A DNA stretch of 64,000 nucleotides from Schistosoma haematobium (taxonomy: Eukaryota > Platyhelminthes > Trematoda > Strigeidida > Schistosomatidae): positions 31,189,536-31,253,535 of the forward strand of contig NC_067198.1 of NCBI RefSeq assembly GCF_000699445.3, in the 5' to 3' direction. The position numbers and the translations under genes were made by a program. Shown here piece after piece: positions 10,288 through 22,144 of the stretch. The notes below the pieces were generated by a model. The model was not told the DNA's origin and ran no database searches. It saw nothing but the letters and a program-made list of their open reading frames with translations. Each line of letters starts with the position of its first letter. Positions within the stretch are counted from its first letter, which is position 1.

Positions 10288-11364
10288 ATGGTTGGTAAGA
10301 CTCACAAATGTGGGCAACCAAATTGTTTGTTCTCCGTTGAGGAGGGAATGCAGTGTGACGATTGTAAAAAGTGGTACCACAAAATGTGTACACGCCTAAG
10401 TCCAACGGCTTACAAAAGATGCTCGAAGCCTAACTCGCATTGGCTTTGTATGTTCTGCTGTACGGATAACAAGGTGCTAATTCAGGAGGCTATGGGCCTA
10501 TTGGCTTTGACCTGCAAGAAAAACGATGACGGAAGCAGTGATAACAAGAGCACTGACGGAGAAGAATGTGTCAGTGTAGTAAATGCTGCTACTGGACCCG
10601 TTAAACACCTGACTGCGGTTGACGGGAACGTGAAATCTCCGTTGACATTAACGAGGAACGAAGTGGCGCTTGATATTGACATCGGCAATCATACACCTCT
10701 AGTTGAAATAGAAGATCCGGATAAAACTGTCACCGTTCCACGTAGTCTAGGTGTGGCTGTCCTGAGTGGTGACAAATGGACTTCAGTAAGGAGAAAAAGA
10801 AATGGGAAGAAAAAGACTGTGGGTAAAACGCAGCTGGTCAGCAAGGCATTGGAAGGGATGCTATCAGAATAAAAATCCTCACTGCGTGAAAAGACAGATC
10901 TCTCTGAGAGATCATCCATTTTTTATAAGATAAGAGAATCTTCAGATAAAGAACCAAACGCGAGATTTGAACACGATCTCAATCATATTAGGACATCATT
11001 AAGTAAACTACTCCCAGATACAGTTTCAGGAGTCAGTATTTGTAAGCTTTATAGAATAGGGAAAAAAGTGGATTCCGAAAGTCCTCCGAAAAACCGCCTC
11101 CTGAAGATTACATTCAACACGGTAGAAGAAAGGAACCTGATTCTAAGTAATTCACGTAAACTGATAGGATCCGGAATATAAGTCTGTGAGGATCTCAGCC
11201 TAGCTGATCGTATTAAGAGACGAGCTGCAGAAGCGGAAATAAATGGACGTCGCCAAAAAGGGGAACGAAACCTTGTTCTTAAGGGTTTTCAAGTTGTAAA
11301 AGTTCGGAGCAAAACGATCCCCAAGCAACTCTGGGTGGCAAAGGAAAGCTCTCCACAGACTTAA
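10288..11364 (+). pseudogene. CR1 ORF1, PHD-finger protein with two premature stops
   Basis: ATG at 10288; an upstream extension of the frame to 10222 has no ATG. Residues about 7-60 hold a Cys4-His-Cys3 zinc finger: CGQPNC, CDDC, HKMC and WLCMFCC, with the aromatic pair WYH typical of PHD fingers in CR1 ORF1 proteins. A stop at 10870-10872 cuts the frame after 194 residues, but the same frame goes on in coding style (charged, with KNRLLKITFNTVEERNLIL) to a TAA at 11362-11364, with one more internal stop near 11180. ORF1 proteins are thought to bind element RNA or target chromatin; that is family knowledge and not shown here. Confidence 0.8.
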
Positions 11365-14131
11365 AGGTATGCTACTCAAATGCTCGCAGCCTGCTAAATA
11401 AAATGGCGGAGCTGAAGTCAGTGGTGAATAAAGAAAAACCGGACGTTATTGCTGTCTCGGAAACTTGGTGAACGTCAGAAGTATTACGTAGTGAAATCCA
11501 GTTGACTGGTTTCATAACCAGTAGGGCTGATAGATTAAACCGAAGGGGAGGCGGGGTTGTTCTGTACACGAAAAGCATCCTAACCATAAGATTAGCTGAG
11601 ACAGTAGCACATGTTTCAGGGACATGTGAACTGGTGAGATGTAAGTTGAAATGCCGACGGCAAGATATTGAATTAGTTGTAGTATATCGCAGTCCAGAAT
11701 GTGTAGCAGATGATTTTCTCCTAAGTAAACTTAAGTCCTGGTGTAACAACGGTAAAAGTCTTGTAGTAGGCGACTTTAATGCACCACATATGAACTGGGT
11801 TAACTTAGATGTAGGGTCATCCATATCGTCGTTCGACTGCAAACTGTTAGAAACCTCGATTGGATTAGCATTATTCCAACACACTAGAGATCCCACAAGA
11901 TACGACTTAAGAAACTCTTCCTCTCTTTTAGATTTAGTCTTCACACACGGTGATGACGTTGGTCAAATGAATTTTCTCCCATTACTTGGGAGAAGTGACC
12001 ATGCAGTCATCTTATTCAAATTCATGGCTGAGATTGCCTGTCAAACAGTTGCACCGGCCCGTCCCAACATATGGAAGGCAGATATGCAGGCAATTAACTC
12101 CGCAGCATCGTCTGAAAATTAGGAAATTGACTCAAAGGCATCAGTACAAGAGGCATGGACCCTATTCAGGCAGTTATACAATCGGGTAACTCAACCATAC
12201 ATACCCTGGACTGTCCCAAAGAAAAAGAAGCACAGACATCCCTGGATAGGCCGGGATACTCGACGTTTACTAAGACAAAAGAAGAAATGCTGGGACGTTG
12301 CCATCCACTTTGGCACAGCAGGTACGATGGAACGCTACAGATCGATAAGAAACGAGTGTATAACGAAAATTCGGGAAGCTCAAAGAAAATATGAAATGCA
12401 CCTGGCACAATCTGCACTCAAACAGCCCAAGAGAATATTCTCGTACATGAACTACAGAACAAGGATGCATCACTGGATCCCCAACCTAATTAAAGTAGGA
12501 AGTGAATCTGAAATGATAGAGGAAGATCAAGAAAAAGCAGAGGCTATGACTGACTATTTTGGGGCAGTTTTCACTCAGGAACCTCCTCTAGAGAAAGAAC
12601 CAGACCCAAATATAAAGTCAACAAACCAGCTGCTCACCGTGGACTTCGACCAAAACGATGTGCTTAAGGCTCTTAGCACCCTAAACATGGAGACGTCAAC
12701 AGGACCAGATGAACTACACCACCAAATCTTGAGACATATTGCCCAATATATCGCGGCCCCACTGACTGTGATATTCAATGTCACTTGACCAAGGTGTGTT
12801 ACCTATGGGCTGGAAGGACGCCATCGTCACTCCCATACATAAAACAGGTCCACGACAAGTTCCATCGAATTACAGACCCGTAAGCCTCACCAGTGTGGTA
12901 ATTAAAATACTGGAAAGAATAATCAAACGGACCATTACGGCATTTATGGAAACCAATAACTTACTGAACATGGCACAACATGGTTTTAGAAAGGGTCTAT
13001 CTTGTACAACGAACCTCCTTATAGCAAGGGAGTTCTGGATTAATGCGCTAGACAACGGAAACTCAGTGGATGTTGTCTACATAGACTTCAGTAAGGCTTT
13101 TGACAAGGTGCCAACCAATAGACTGCTATTGAAGTTGAAAAACCTTGGTATTGCCGGACCTCATTTAAAATGGATTAGGGATTTCCTAGTAGGTCGTAGA
13201 CAAAAAGTAAGAATAAATTCCAAGTGCTCCATCTGGAGACCAGTAATTAGTGGAGTACCCCAAGGTTCCGTCCTAGGTCCTTTACATTTTATAATGTACG
13301 TTAATGATCTTACAAGTGTAGTACAGTCTCCAACGTTAATATACGCTGACGATGTAAAAACTTGGCGAGTAATAACTAGAGACAAAGACGCATTTACTCT
13401 TCAGGGAGACATAAATAATATGACCAAATGGTATAAAGAGTGGCTGATTCATATCAACGCGGAAAAGTGTGTCTACATGCACTTGGGGATACAACATAGG
13501 GGATGTGTTATTACCCGTAGTCCGGTCTCATAAGGATCTAGGGGTGACAGTGAGTAATGATCTTAACACGACGGCCCATTGCCGGGAGGTCGCAGCCAAG
13601 GGGTTTCGAACCCTCTGGGCTTTAAAAAGGACATTCACTAAGTTAGATACTACCATGTTCACCATAGTATACACATCCTTAGTGAGAACTAAGCTAGAGA
13701 ACTGCGCTCAGGCTGAAAGCCCCTGTTTAAAAGGTGACTCGAACATACTAGAAAAAGTACAGAGGGCAGCTACCCGTGCAATTCCGGAACTCCGGGGTTT
13801 ATCATACAAAGAGCGGCTTGAAAAACTGGACCTCTTTACTCTGTCCTATCGCAGACTAAGGGGAGATCTAATCTTGATGTACAGGATACTGAGAAATGAT
13901 TTCGGACCTAACTTATTCTCTCTCTTTCTTCCCACTAGATCGGGACACCTTAGAGGACATAGCAGGCGAGTAGAAAAGCCAAGAACGAACAAAATACCCG
14001 TGGCATACAGGTTTTAACACCGCGTCATCAATACTTGGAACCTGCTGCCTGAAGCAGTGGTGTCCGCACCTTCAATTGACTCTTTCAAGAGAAGGCTGGG
14101 CACTCACAGAAGCATACTAGAAAAGGAATAA
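11362..14131 (+). pseudogene. CR1 ORF2, endonuclease-reverse transcriptase, broken
   Basis: The endonuclease begins with CYSNARSLLNKM and AVSETW; a stop follows at 11469-11471. GDFNAPHMNW and SDHAV complete the domain by about 12005. A stop at 12120-12122 precedes the linker. The reverse transcriptase (about 12780-13400) shows NYRPVSLTSV, HGFRKGLSCTTNLL, YIDFSKAFDKVP, SGVPQGSVLGP and the catalytic YADD. Frameshifts lie near 12783 and 13487, and a stop at 14015-14017 precedes the RVINTWNLLPE ending, which closes at 14131. This makes three internal stops and two frameshifts. All tandem units carry the part from 13453 onward, including the 14015 stop. Confidence 0.85.
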
Positions 14132-15158
14132 CATAGGCCATAGGCCTTCTGTCCTTACTGTACAAATGTGAATCTGAATATTATTCTGTACCAACCTTTG
14201 TTCTTGCTCCCTTTAAGATCGCATATATTGGGTAGTTACCTCCTGACAAATCTATAATTTCGAGATTAGGTAGATTATCGTGGTGGAAAGGATCAATGTA
14301 CTAATACCGGCCTGGACCACTATACTACGGGAGATCAGCCACAACACCACTGAACAGTTGACATAATTCAGTCACAAGAAGTCTGAGACAGTTAAAATGC
14401 TCTACACCACAAACACGAGTCAGTTGATATCATCGTCCTCACCATCCATGCTTTCTGGTCACCAACTTCGCCATCCCTCTATTTAGGACATGGGTGTCTT
14501 TTGGATTGATGGCTCAATTATGGTTGTATTATACTCCATGCTCTATGCTTCACACCCTATCATAAAACAACACTCCCAGAATTAACATGTTACCACTAGT
14601 CAGACAGTTGACACGTTTGAACCGTCAGGAGACGTCGTCGAATGGTGATACATTGCCACGGGATTAAATGTCAGTCTACGAATACAATATTAGTCAATAG
14701 CACTAGACTAGTAGGTCTCATAAAATAGTATTATGATTTCTCGATATATGCATTTCTGCATACAACTGAACACGACTGGTAGGCATCCTGATAGAGATCA
14801 GACACTCAACTTTTGGAGGACCGATCTGCTTTTGAATGGACCTTGAAGTAAATAAACCCAAGGAGTTTGTGTGTTTTAGATACTTGATGTATGGCCAGCT
14901 TGGTACTTGGAAGGCCTTTGGAAAATCTCACCCTGTGTGCCAAACGCCACCTAATTGTTTGTATTGCAGCCTGCTCAGATTCAAGCCTGTGTGAAATAAA
15001 TTCATTGAAAATACGTGTACCTAGAATTTTACACATCGAGAAGGAGAAACCACATACCTCACCGGTATTGACTTTTATACTGTCCTTTCCGTACTAAATG
15101 ACTGGCAGTTTGACTGTTTTTGCAACTTTTGGGGTGTCAGGGAATAAAAATGCTGGCA

Positions 15159-15439
15159 AGACTATAATTTATGGACGAACCAATCAGGTATAAGATAACA
15201 GGTCTCGGATTTGGGGGCGAAATTCACTCATCCATTTGGATAAATAGGGTTTTGGAATCATAGCTGATGTCAGTTCGTGATGAAAACCCTAAATCTAATT
15301 CTTAACCTTAGAGATCAACCGTAAACCATAACCTTATTTCCTCACACTGGTTTATAATGCTCGTTCTGTCCTAGTTGTTGGGTGGCCACTCTCAAGGTCA
15401 GTTTAGCCTCTCTCAAAGGTCGTCCATAAATTATAGTCT
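15159..15439. mobile_element. Short terminal-inverted-repeat element inside the unit (MITE-like)
   Basis: Ends are inverted copies of about 20 bp: AGACTATAATTTATGGACGA at 15159-15178 and its complement at 15420-15439. There is no coding frame inside, and no target-site duplication was recognised. The size and ends fit a non-autonomous DNA transposon. The element is repeated in all eight units, and a diverged partial copy lies at 39147-39300. Confidence 0.55.
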
Positions 15440-15784
15440 CAACAGTTACGGTTTAATTATCACTACCAAGAAACTCAAGAATGGCATACTACGCAACCGT
15501 AGTGGAAATGATTAAGAAAATAAGGCTCGATAATTTAGCTTTCATAGCAAACTAACTTTATGTACTCAATCGTTTGCTTCTCGCGATTCAAAGAACGGTT
15601 CAAATTTCGAAGGATCACCCATGGGTGTCCTAGATAAAAGTCAGAGTATTGAAATATACCCAATTACATGCAACTATAATAGCGATCCGATTTCTTGTTT
15701 TAAACGAGCATCCACCGCATGTGGGGCATCTGATGGTCTGTAGGTTCATCCAATGACAAACCAACGATGAAGATAGTCATATAG

Positions 15785-16240
15785 GTTGACAAGTACAGCA
15801 TTATCAAACACTCCTCAGCCCTCCGAGAATATAATCATCGATAAACTATCGGAAAAAGCTTATTATTAATTTTCAAGAACCACTGAAATTCTGATCGGTG
15901 AATTGTACGAGAGTATAGGGGCGTATGAACGTAATGCGTATATTCACTCTCTTCATTCTCGCATGCAACTTATGCTTTCTAATTTGAACCAAGATTCAGT
16001 AGAATATCAGCTGAGATTCAAAAACGAAAAGGGCTCTGCTAGAATAATTGCAAGGCTTCATGGATAGATGTGCTGAAACATGGACGCAAGTACACTCTTT
16101 ATCTAAATAATTAGACTCCAAACTTGCTCTGAAAGTGGGGCGGGAAACAATCAAGCAATACTGAAATGGAGGTTCTGTTGAAAGATATGAATTGCGCCTA
16201 TCAGAAGGAATACATTGTAGGTGATCATACGAGGCCTTAG
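15785..16240 (+). pseudogene. Coding-like remnant of unknown origin, one per array unit
   Basis: Three plus-strand pieces look like decayed protein sequence: VDKYSIIKHSSALREYNHR before a stop near 15842; an open frame 15870-16067 (65 codons) with ELYESIGAYERNAYIHSLHS and then a basic end before the TAG; and TEMEVLLKDMNCAYQKEY before a stop at 16240. Another frame between them (SKLALKVGRETIKQY) is similar in style. Composition is charged and helix-prone, as in a coiled-coil protein. No family was recognised. Frame changes and stops point to a pseudogene or gene fragment captured in the unit. Confidence 0.35.
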
Positions 16241-16349
16241 TATATTGTTACAATTGGTTTAGGTCATACGGTTAAGGGTTTTCTTCAGATATGCCACAGT
16301 CTGTCTTCAAATCTACGAATCTTCTTTGGGAAAGTTATTGAAGTTTGAG

Positions 16350-19246
16350 ATCAACGCGGAAAAGTGTGTCTACATGCACTTGGGGATACAACATAGGGGA
16401 TGTGTTATTACCCGTAGTCCGGTCTCATAAGGATCTAGGGGTGACAGTGAGTAATGATCTTAACACGACGGCCCATTGCCGGGAGGTCGCAGCCAAGGGG
16501 TTTCGAACCCTCTGGGCTTTAAAAAGGACATTCACTAAGTTAGATACTACCATGTTCACCATAGTATACACATCCTTAGTGAGAACTAAGCTAGAGAACT
16601 GCGCTCAGGCTGAAAGCCCCTGTTTAAAAGGTGACTCGAACATACTAGAAAAAGTACAGAGGGCAGCTACCCGTGCAATTCCGGAACTCCGGGGTTTATC
16701 ATACAAAGAGCGGCTTGAAAAACTGGACCTCTTTACTCTGTCCTATCGCAGACTAAGGGGAGATCTAATCTTGATGTACAGGATACTGAGAAATGATTTC
16801 GGACCTAACTTATTCTCTCTCTTTCTTCCCACTAGATCGGGACACCTTAGAGGACATAGCAGGCGAGTAGAAAAGCCAAGAACGAACAAAATACCCGTGG
16901 CATACAGGTTTTAACACCGCGTCATCAATACTTGGAACCTGCTGCCTGAAGCAGTGGTGTCCGCACCTTCAATTGACTCTTTCAAGAGAAGGCTGGGCAC
17001 TCACAGAAGCATACTAGAAAAGGAATAACATAGGCCATAGGCCTTCTGTCCTTACTGTACAAATGTGAATCTGAATATTATTCTGTACCAACCTTTGTTC
17101 TTGCTCCCTTTAAGATCGCATATATTGGGTAGTTACCTCCTGACAAATCTATAATTTCGAGATTAGGTAGATTATCGTGGTGGAAAGGATCAATGTACTA
17201 ATACCGGCCTGGACCACTATACTACGGGAGATCAGCCACAACACCACTGAACAGTTGACATAATTCAGTCACAAGAAGTCTGAGACAGTTAAAATGCTCT
17301 ACACCACAAACACGAGTCAGTTGATATCATCGTCCTCACCATCCATGCTTTCTGGTCACCAACTTCGCCATCCCTCTATTTAGGACATGGGTGTCTTTTG
17401 GATTGATGGCTCAATTATGGTTGTATTATACTCCATGCTCTATGCTTCACACCCTATCATAAAACAACACTCCCAGAATTAACATGTTACCACTAGTCAG
17501 ACAGTTGACACGTTTGAACCGTCAGGAGACGTCGTCGAATGGTGATACATTGCCACGGGATTAAATGTCAGTCTACGAATACAATATTAGTCAATAGCAC
17601 TAGACTAGTAGGTCTCATAAAATAGTATTATGATTTCTCGATATATGCATTTCTGCATACAACTGAACACGACTGGTAGGCATCCTGATAGAGATCAGAC
17701 ACTCAACTTTTGGAGGACCGATCTGCTTTTGAATGGACCTTGAAGTAAATAAACCCAAGGAGTTTGTGTGTTTTAGATACTTGATGTATGGCCAGCTTGG
17801 TACTTGGAAGGCCTTTGGAAAATCTCACCCTGTGTGCCAAACGCCACCTAATTGTTTGTATTGCAGCCTGCTCAGATTCAAGCCTGTGTGAAATAAATTC
17901 ATTGAAAATACGTGTACCTAGAATTTTACACATCGAGAAGGAGAAACCACATACCTCACCGGTATTGACTTTTATACTGTCCTTTCCGTACTAAATGACT
18001 GGCAGTTTGACTGTTTTTGCAACTTTTGGGGTGTCAGGGAATAAAAATGCTGGCAAGACTATAATTTATGGACGAACCAATCAGGTATAAGATAACAGGT
18101 CTCGGATTTGGGGGCGAAATTCACTCATCCATTTGGATAAATAGGGTTTTGGAATCATAGCTGATGTCAGTTCGTGATGAAAACCCTAAATCTAATTCTT
18201 AACCTTAGAGATCAACCGTAAACCATAACCTTATTTCCTCACACTGGTTTATAATGCTCGTTCTGTCCTAGTTGTTGGGTGGCCACTCTCAAGGTCAGTT
18301 TAGCCTCTCTCAAAGGTCGTCCATAAATTATAGTCTCAACAGTTACGGTTTAATTATCACTACCAAGAAACTCAAGAATGGCATACTACGCAACCGTAGT
18401 GGAAATGATTAAGAAAATAAGGCTCGATAATTTAGCTTTCATAGCAAACTAACTTTATGTACTCAATCGTTTGCTTCTCGCGATTCAAAGAACGGTTCAA
18501 ATTTCGAAGGATCACCCATGGGTGTCCTAGATAAAAGTCAGAGTATTGAAATATACCCAATTACATGCAACTATAATAGCGATCCGATTTCTTGTTTTAA
18601 ACGAGCATCCACCGCATGTGGGGCATCTGATGGTCTGTAGGTTCATCCAATGACAAACCAACGATGAAGATAGTCATATAGGTTGACAAGTACAGCATTA
18701 TCAAACACTCCTCAGCCCTCCGAGAATATAATCATCGATAAACTATCGGAAAAAGCTTATTATTAATTTTCAAGAACCACTGAAATTCTGATCGGTGAAT
18801 TGTACGAGAGTATAGGGGCGTATGAACGTAATGCGTATATTCACTCTCTTCATTCTCGCATGCAACTTATGCTTTCTAATTTGAACCAAGATTCAGTAGA
18901 ATATCAGCTGAGATTCAAAAACGAAAAGGGCTCTGCTAGAATAATTGCAAGGCTTCATGGATAGATGTGCTGAAACATGGACGCAAGTACACTCTTTATC
19001 TAAATAATTAGACTCCAAACTTGCTCTGAAAGTGGGGCGGGAAACAATCAAGCAATACTGAAATGGAGGTTCTGTTGAAAGATATGAATTGCGCCTATCA
19101 GAAGGAATACATTGTAGGTGATCATACGAGGCCTTAGTATATTGTTACAATTGGTTTAGGTCATACGGTTAAGGGTTTTCTTCAGATATGCCACAGTCTG
19201 TCTTCAAATCTACGAATCTTCTTTGGGAAAGTTATTGAAGTTTGAG
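16350..19246 (+). repeat. Array unit 2
   Basis: 2897 bp, identical to unit 1 at all seven variable sites (A5, G4, G, T4, T, G, G3). Begins after the junction AAGTTTGA-G-ATCAACG. The CR1 ORF2 tail runs from 16350 to 17028. Confidence 0.95.
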
Positions 19247-22144
19247 ATCAACGCGGAAAAGTGTGTCTACATGCACTTGGGGATACAACATAGGGGATGT
19301 GTTATTACCCGTAGTCCGGTCTCATAAGGATCTAGGGGTGACAGTGAGTAATGATCTTAACACGACGGCCCATTGCCGGGAGGTCGCAGCCAAGGGGTTT
19401 CGAACCCTCTGGGCTTTAAAAGGACATTCACTAAGTTAGATACTACCATGTTCACCATAGTATACACATCCTTAGTGAGAACTAAGCTAGAGAACTGCGC
19501 TCAGGCTGAAAGCCCCTGTTTAAAAGGTGACTCGAACATACTAGAAAAAGTACAGAGGGCAGCTACCCGTGCAATTCCGGAACTCCGGGGTTTATCATAC
19601 AAAGAGCGGCTTGAAAAACTGGACCTCTTTACTCTGTCCTATCGCAGACTAAGGGGAGATCTAATCTTGATGTACAGGATACTGAGAAATGATTTCGGAC
19701 CTAACTTATTCTCTCTCTTTCTTCCCACTAGATCGGGACACCTTAGAGGACATAGCAGGCGAGTAGAAAAGCCAAGAACGAACAAAATACCCGTGGCATA
19801 CAGGTTTTAACACCGCGTCATCAATACTTGGAACCTGCTGCCTGAAGCAGTGGTGTCCGCACCTTCAATTGACTCTTTCAAGAGAAGGCTGGGCACTCAC
19901 AGAAGCATACTAGAAAAGGAATAACATAGGCCATAGGCCTTCTGTCCTTACTGTACAAATGTGAATCTGAATATTATTCTGTACCAACCTTTGTTCTTGC
20001 TCCCTTTAAGATCGCATATATTGGGTAGTTACCTCCTGACAAATCTATAATTTCGAGATTAGGTAGATTATCGTGGTGGAAAGGATCAATGTACTAATAC
20101 CGGCCTGGACCACTATACTACGGGAGATCAGCCACAACACCACTGAACAGTTGACATAATTCAGTCACAAGAAGTCTGAGACAGTTAAAATGCTCTACAC
20201 CACAAACACGAGTCAGTTGATATCATCGTCCTCACCATCCATGCTTTCTGGTCACCAACTTCGCCATCCCTCTATTTAGGACATGGGTGTCTTTTGAATT
20301 GATGGCTCAATTATGGTTGTATTATACTCCATGCTCTATGCTTCACACCCTATCATAAAACAACACTCCCAGAATTAACATGTTACCACTAGTCAGACAG
20401 TTGACACGTTTGAACCGTCAGGAGACGTCGTCGAATGGTGATACATTGCCACGGGATTAAATGTCAGTCTACGAATACAATATTAGTCAATAGCACTAGA
20501 CTAGTAGGTCTCATAAAATAGTATTATGATTTCTCGATATATGCATTTCTGCATACAACTGAACACGACTGGTAGGCATCCTGATAGAGATCAGACACTC
20601 AACTTTTGGAGGACCGATCTGCTTTTTGAATGGACCTTGAAGTAAATAAACCCAAGGAGTTTGTGTGTTTTAGATACTTGATGTATGGCCAGCTTGGTAC
20701 TTGGAAGGCCTTTGGAAAATCTCACCCTGTGTGCCAAACGCCACCTAATTGTTTGTATTGCAGCCTGCTCAGATTCAAGCCTGTGTGAAATAAATTCATT
20801 GAAAATACGTGTACCTAGAATTTTACACATCGAGAAGGAGAAACCACATACCTCACCGGTATTGACTTTTATACTGTCCTTTCCGTACTAAATGACTGGC
20901 AGTTTGACTGTTTTTGCAACTTTTGGGGTGTCAGGGAATAAAAATGCTGGCAAGACTATAATTTATGGACGAACCAATCAGGTATAAGATAACAGGTCTC
21001 GGATTTGGGGGCGAAATTCACTCATCCATTTGGATAAATAGGGTTTTGGAATCATAGCTGATGTCAGTTCGTGATGAAAACCCTAAATCTAATTCTTAAC
21101 CTTAGAGATCAACCGTAAACCATAACCTTATTTCCTCACACTGGTTTATAATGCTCGTTCTGTCCTAGTTGTTGGGTGGCCACTCTCAAGGTCAGTTTAG
21201 CCTCTCTCAAAGGTCGTCCATAAATTATAGTCTCAACAGTTACGGTTTAATTATCACTACCAAGAAACTCAAGAATGGCATACTACGCAACCGTAGTGGA
21301 AATGATTAAGAAAATAAGGCTCGATAATTTAGCTTTCATAGCAAACTAACTTTATGTACTCAATCGTTTGCTTCTCGCGATTCAAAGAACGGTTCAAATT
21401 TCGAAGGATCACCCATGGGTGTCCTAGATAAAAGTCAGAGTATTGAAATATACCCAATTACATGCAACTATAATAGCGATCCGATTTCTTGTTTTAAACG
21501 AGCATCCACCGCATGTGGGGCATCTGATGGTCTGTAGGTTCATCCAATGACAAACCAACGATGAAGATAGTCATATAGGTTGACAAATACAGCATTATCA
21601 AACACTCCTCAGCCCTCCGAGAATATAATCATCGATAAACTATCGGAAAAAGCTTATTATTAATTTTCAAGAACCACTGAAATTCTGATCGGTGAATTGT
21701 ACGAGAGTATAGGGGCGTATGAACGTAATGCGTATATTCACTCTCTTCATTCTCGCATGCAACTTATGCTTTCTAATTTGAACCAAGATTCAGTAGAATA
21801 TCAGCTGAGATTCAAAAACGAAAAGGGCTCTGCTAGAATAATTGCAAGGCTTCATGGATAGATGTGCTGAAACATGGACGCAAGTACACTCTTTATCTAA
21901 ATAATTAGACTCCAAACTTGCTCTGAAAGTGGGGCGGGGAAACAATCAAGCAATACTGAAATGGAGGTTCTGTTGAAAGATATGAATTGCGCCTATCAGA
22001 AGGAATACATTGTAGGTGATCATACGAGGCCTTAGTATATTGTTACAATTGGTTTAGGTCATACGGTTAAGGGTTTTCTTCAGATATGCCACAGTCTGTC
22101 TTCAAATCTACGAATCTTCTTTGGGAAAGTTATTGAAGTTTGAG
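19247..22144 (+). repeat. Array unit 3
   Basis: 2898 bp. Variable sites: A4, G4, A, T5, T, A, G4. The A-run loss shifts the CR1 tail frame, so its translation splits into two overlapping ORFs (19242-19439 and 19373-19810). Confidence 0.95.

Larger units (their letters stand above)
10051..14200 (+). mobile_element. CR1-clade non-LTR retrotransposon, near full length, inactive
   Basis: Order: leader 10051-10287, ORF1 with a PHD-type zinc finger, ORF2 with EEP endonuclease, reverse transcriptase and C-terminal region, then 3' untranslated sequence of uncertain end after 14131. This layout is that of CR1-clade elements of schistosomes (SR1/Perere type). Stops in both ORFs and frameshifts in ORF2 make it non-autonomous. 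Its 3' part from 13453 on is the start of the eightfold tandem array. Confidence 0.85.
13453..16349 (+). repeat. Array unit 1 (parental CR1 continuous at left)
   Basis: 2897 bp. It runs straight on from the CR1 reverse transcriptase. State of the variable sites: A5 run near 13622, G4 near 13860, G at 14504, T4 near 14830, T at 15774, G at 15793, G3 near 16142. Confidence 0.95.
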
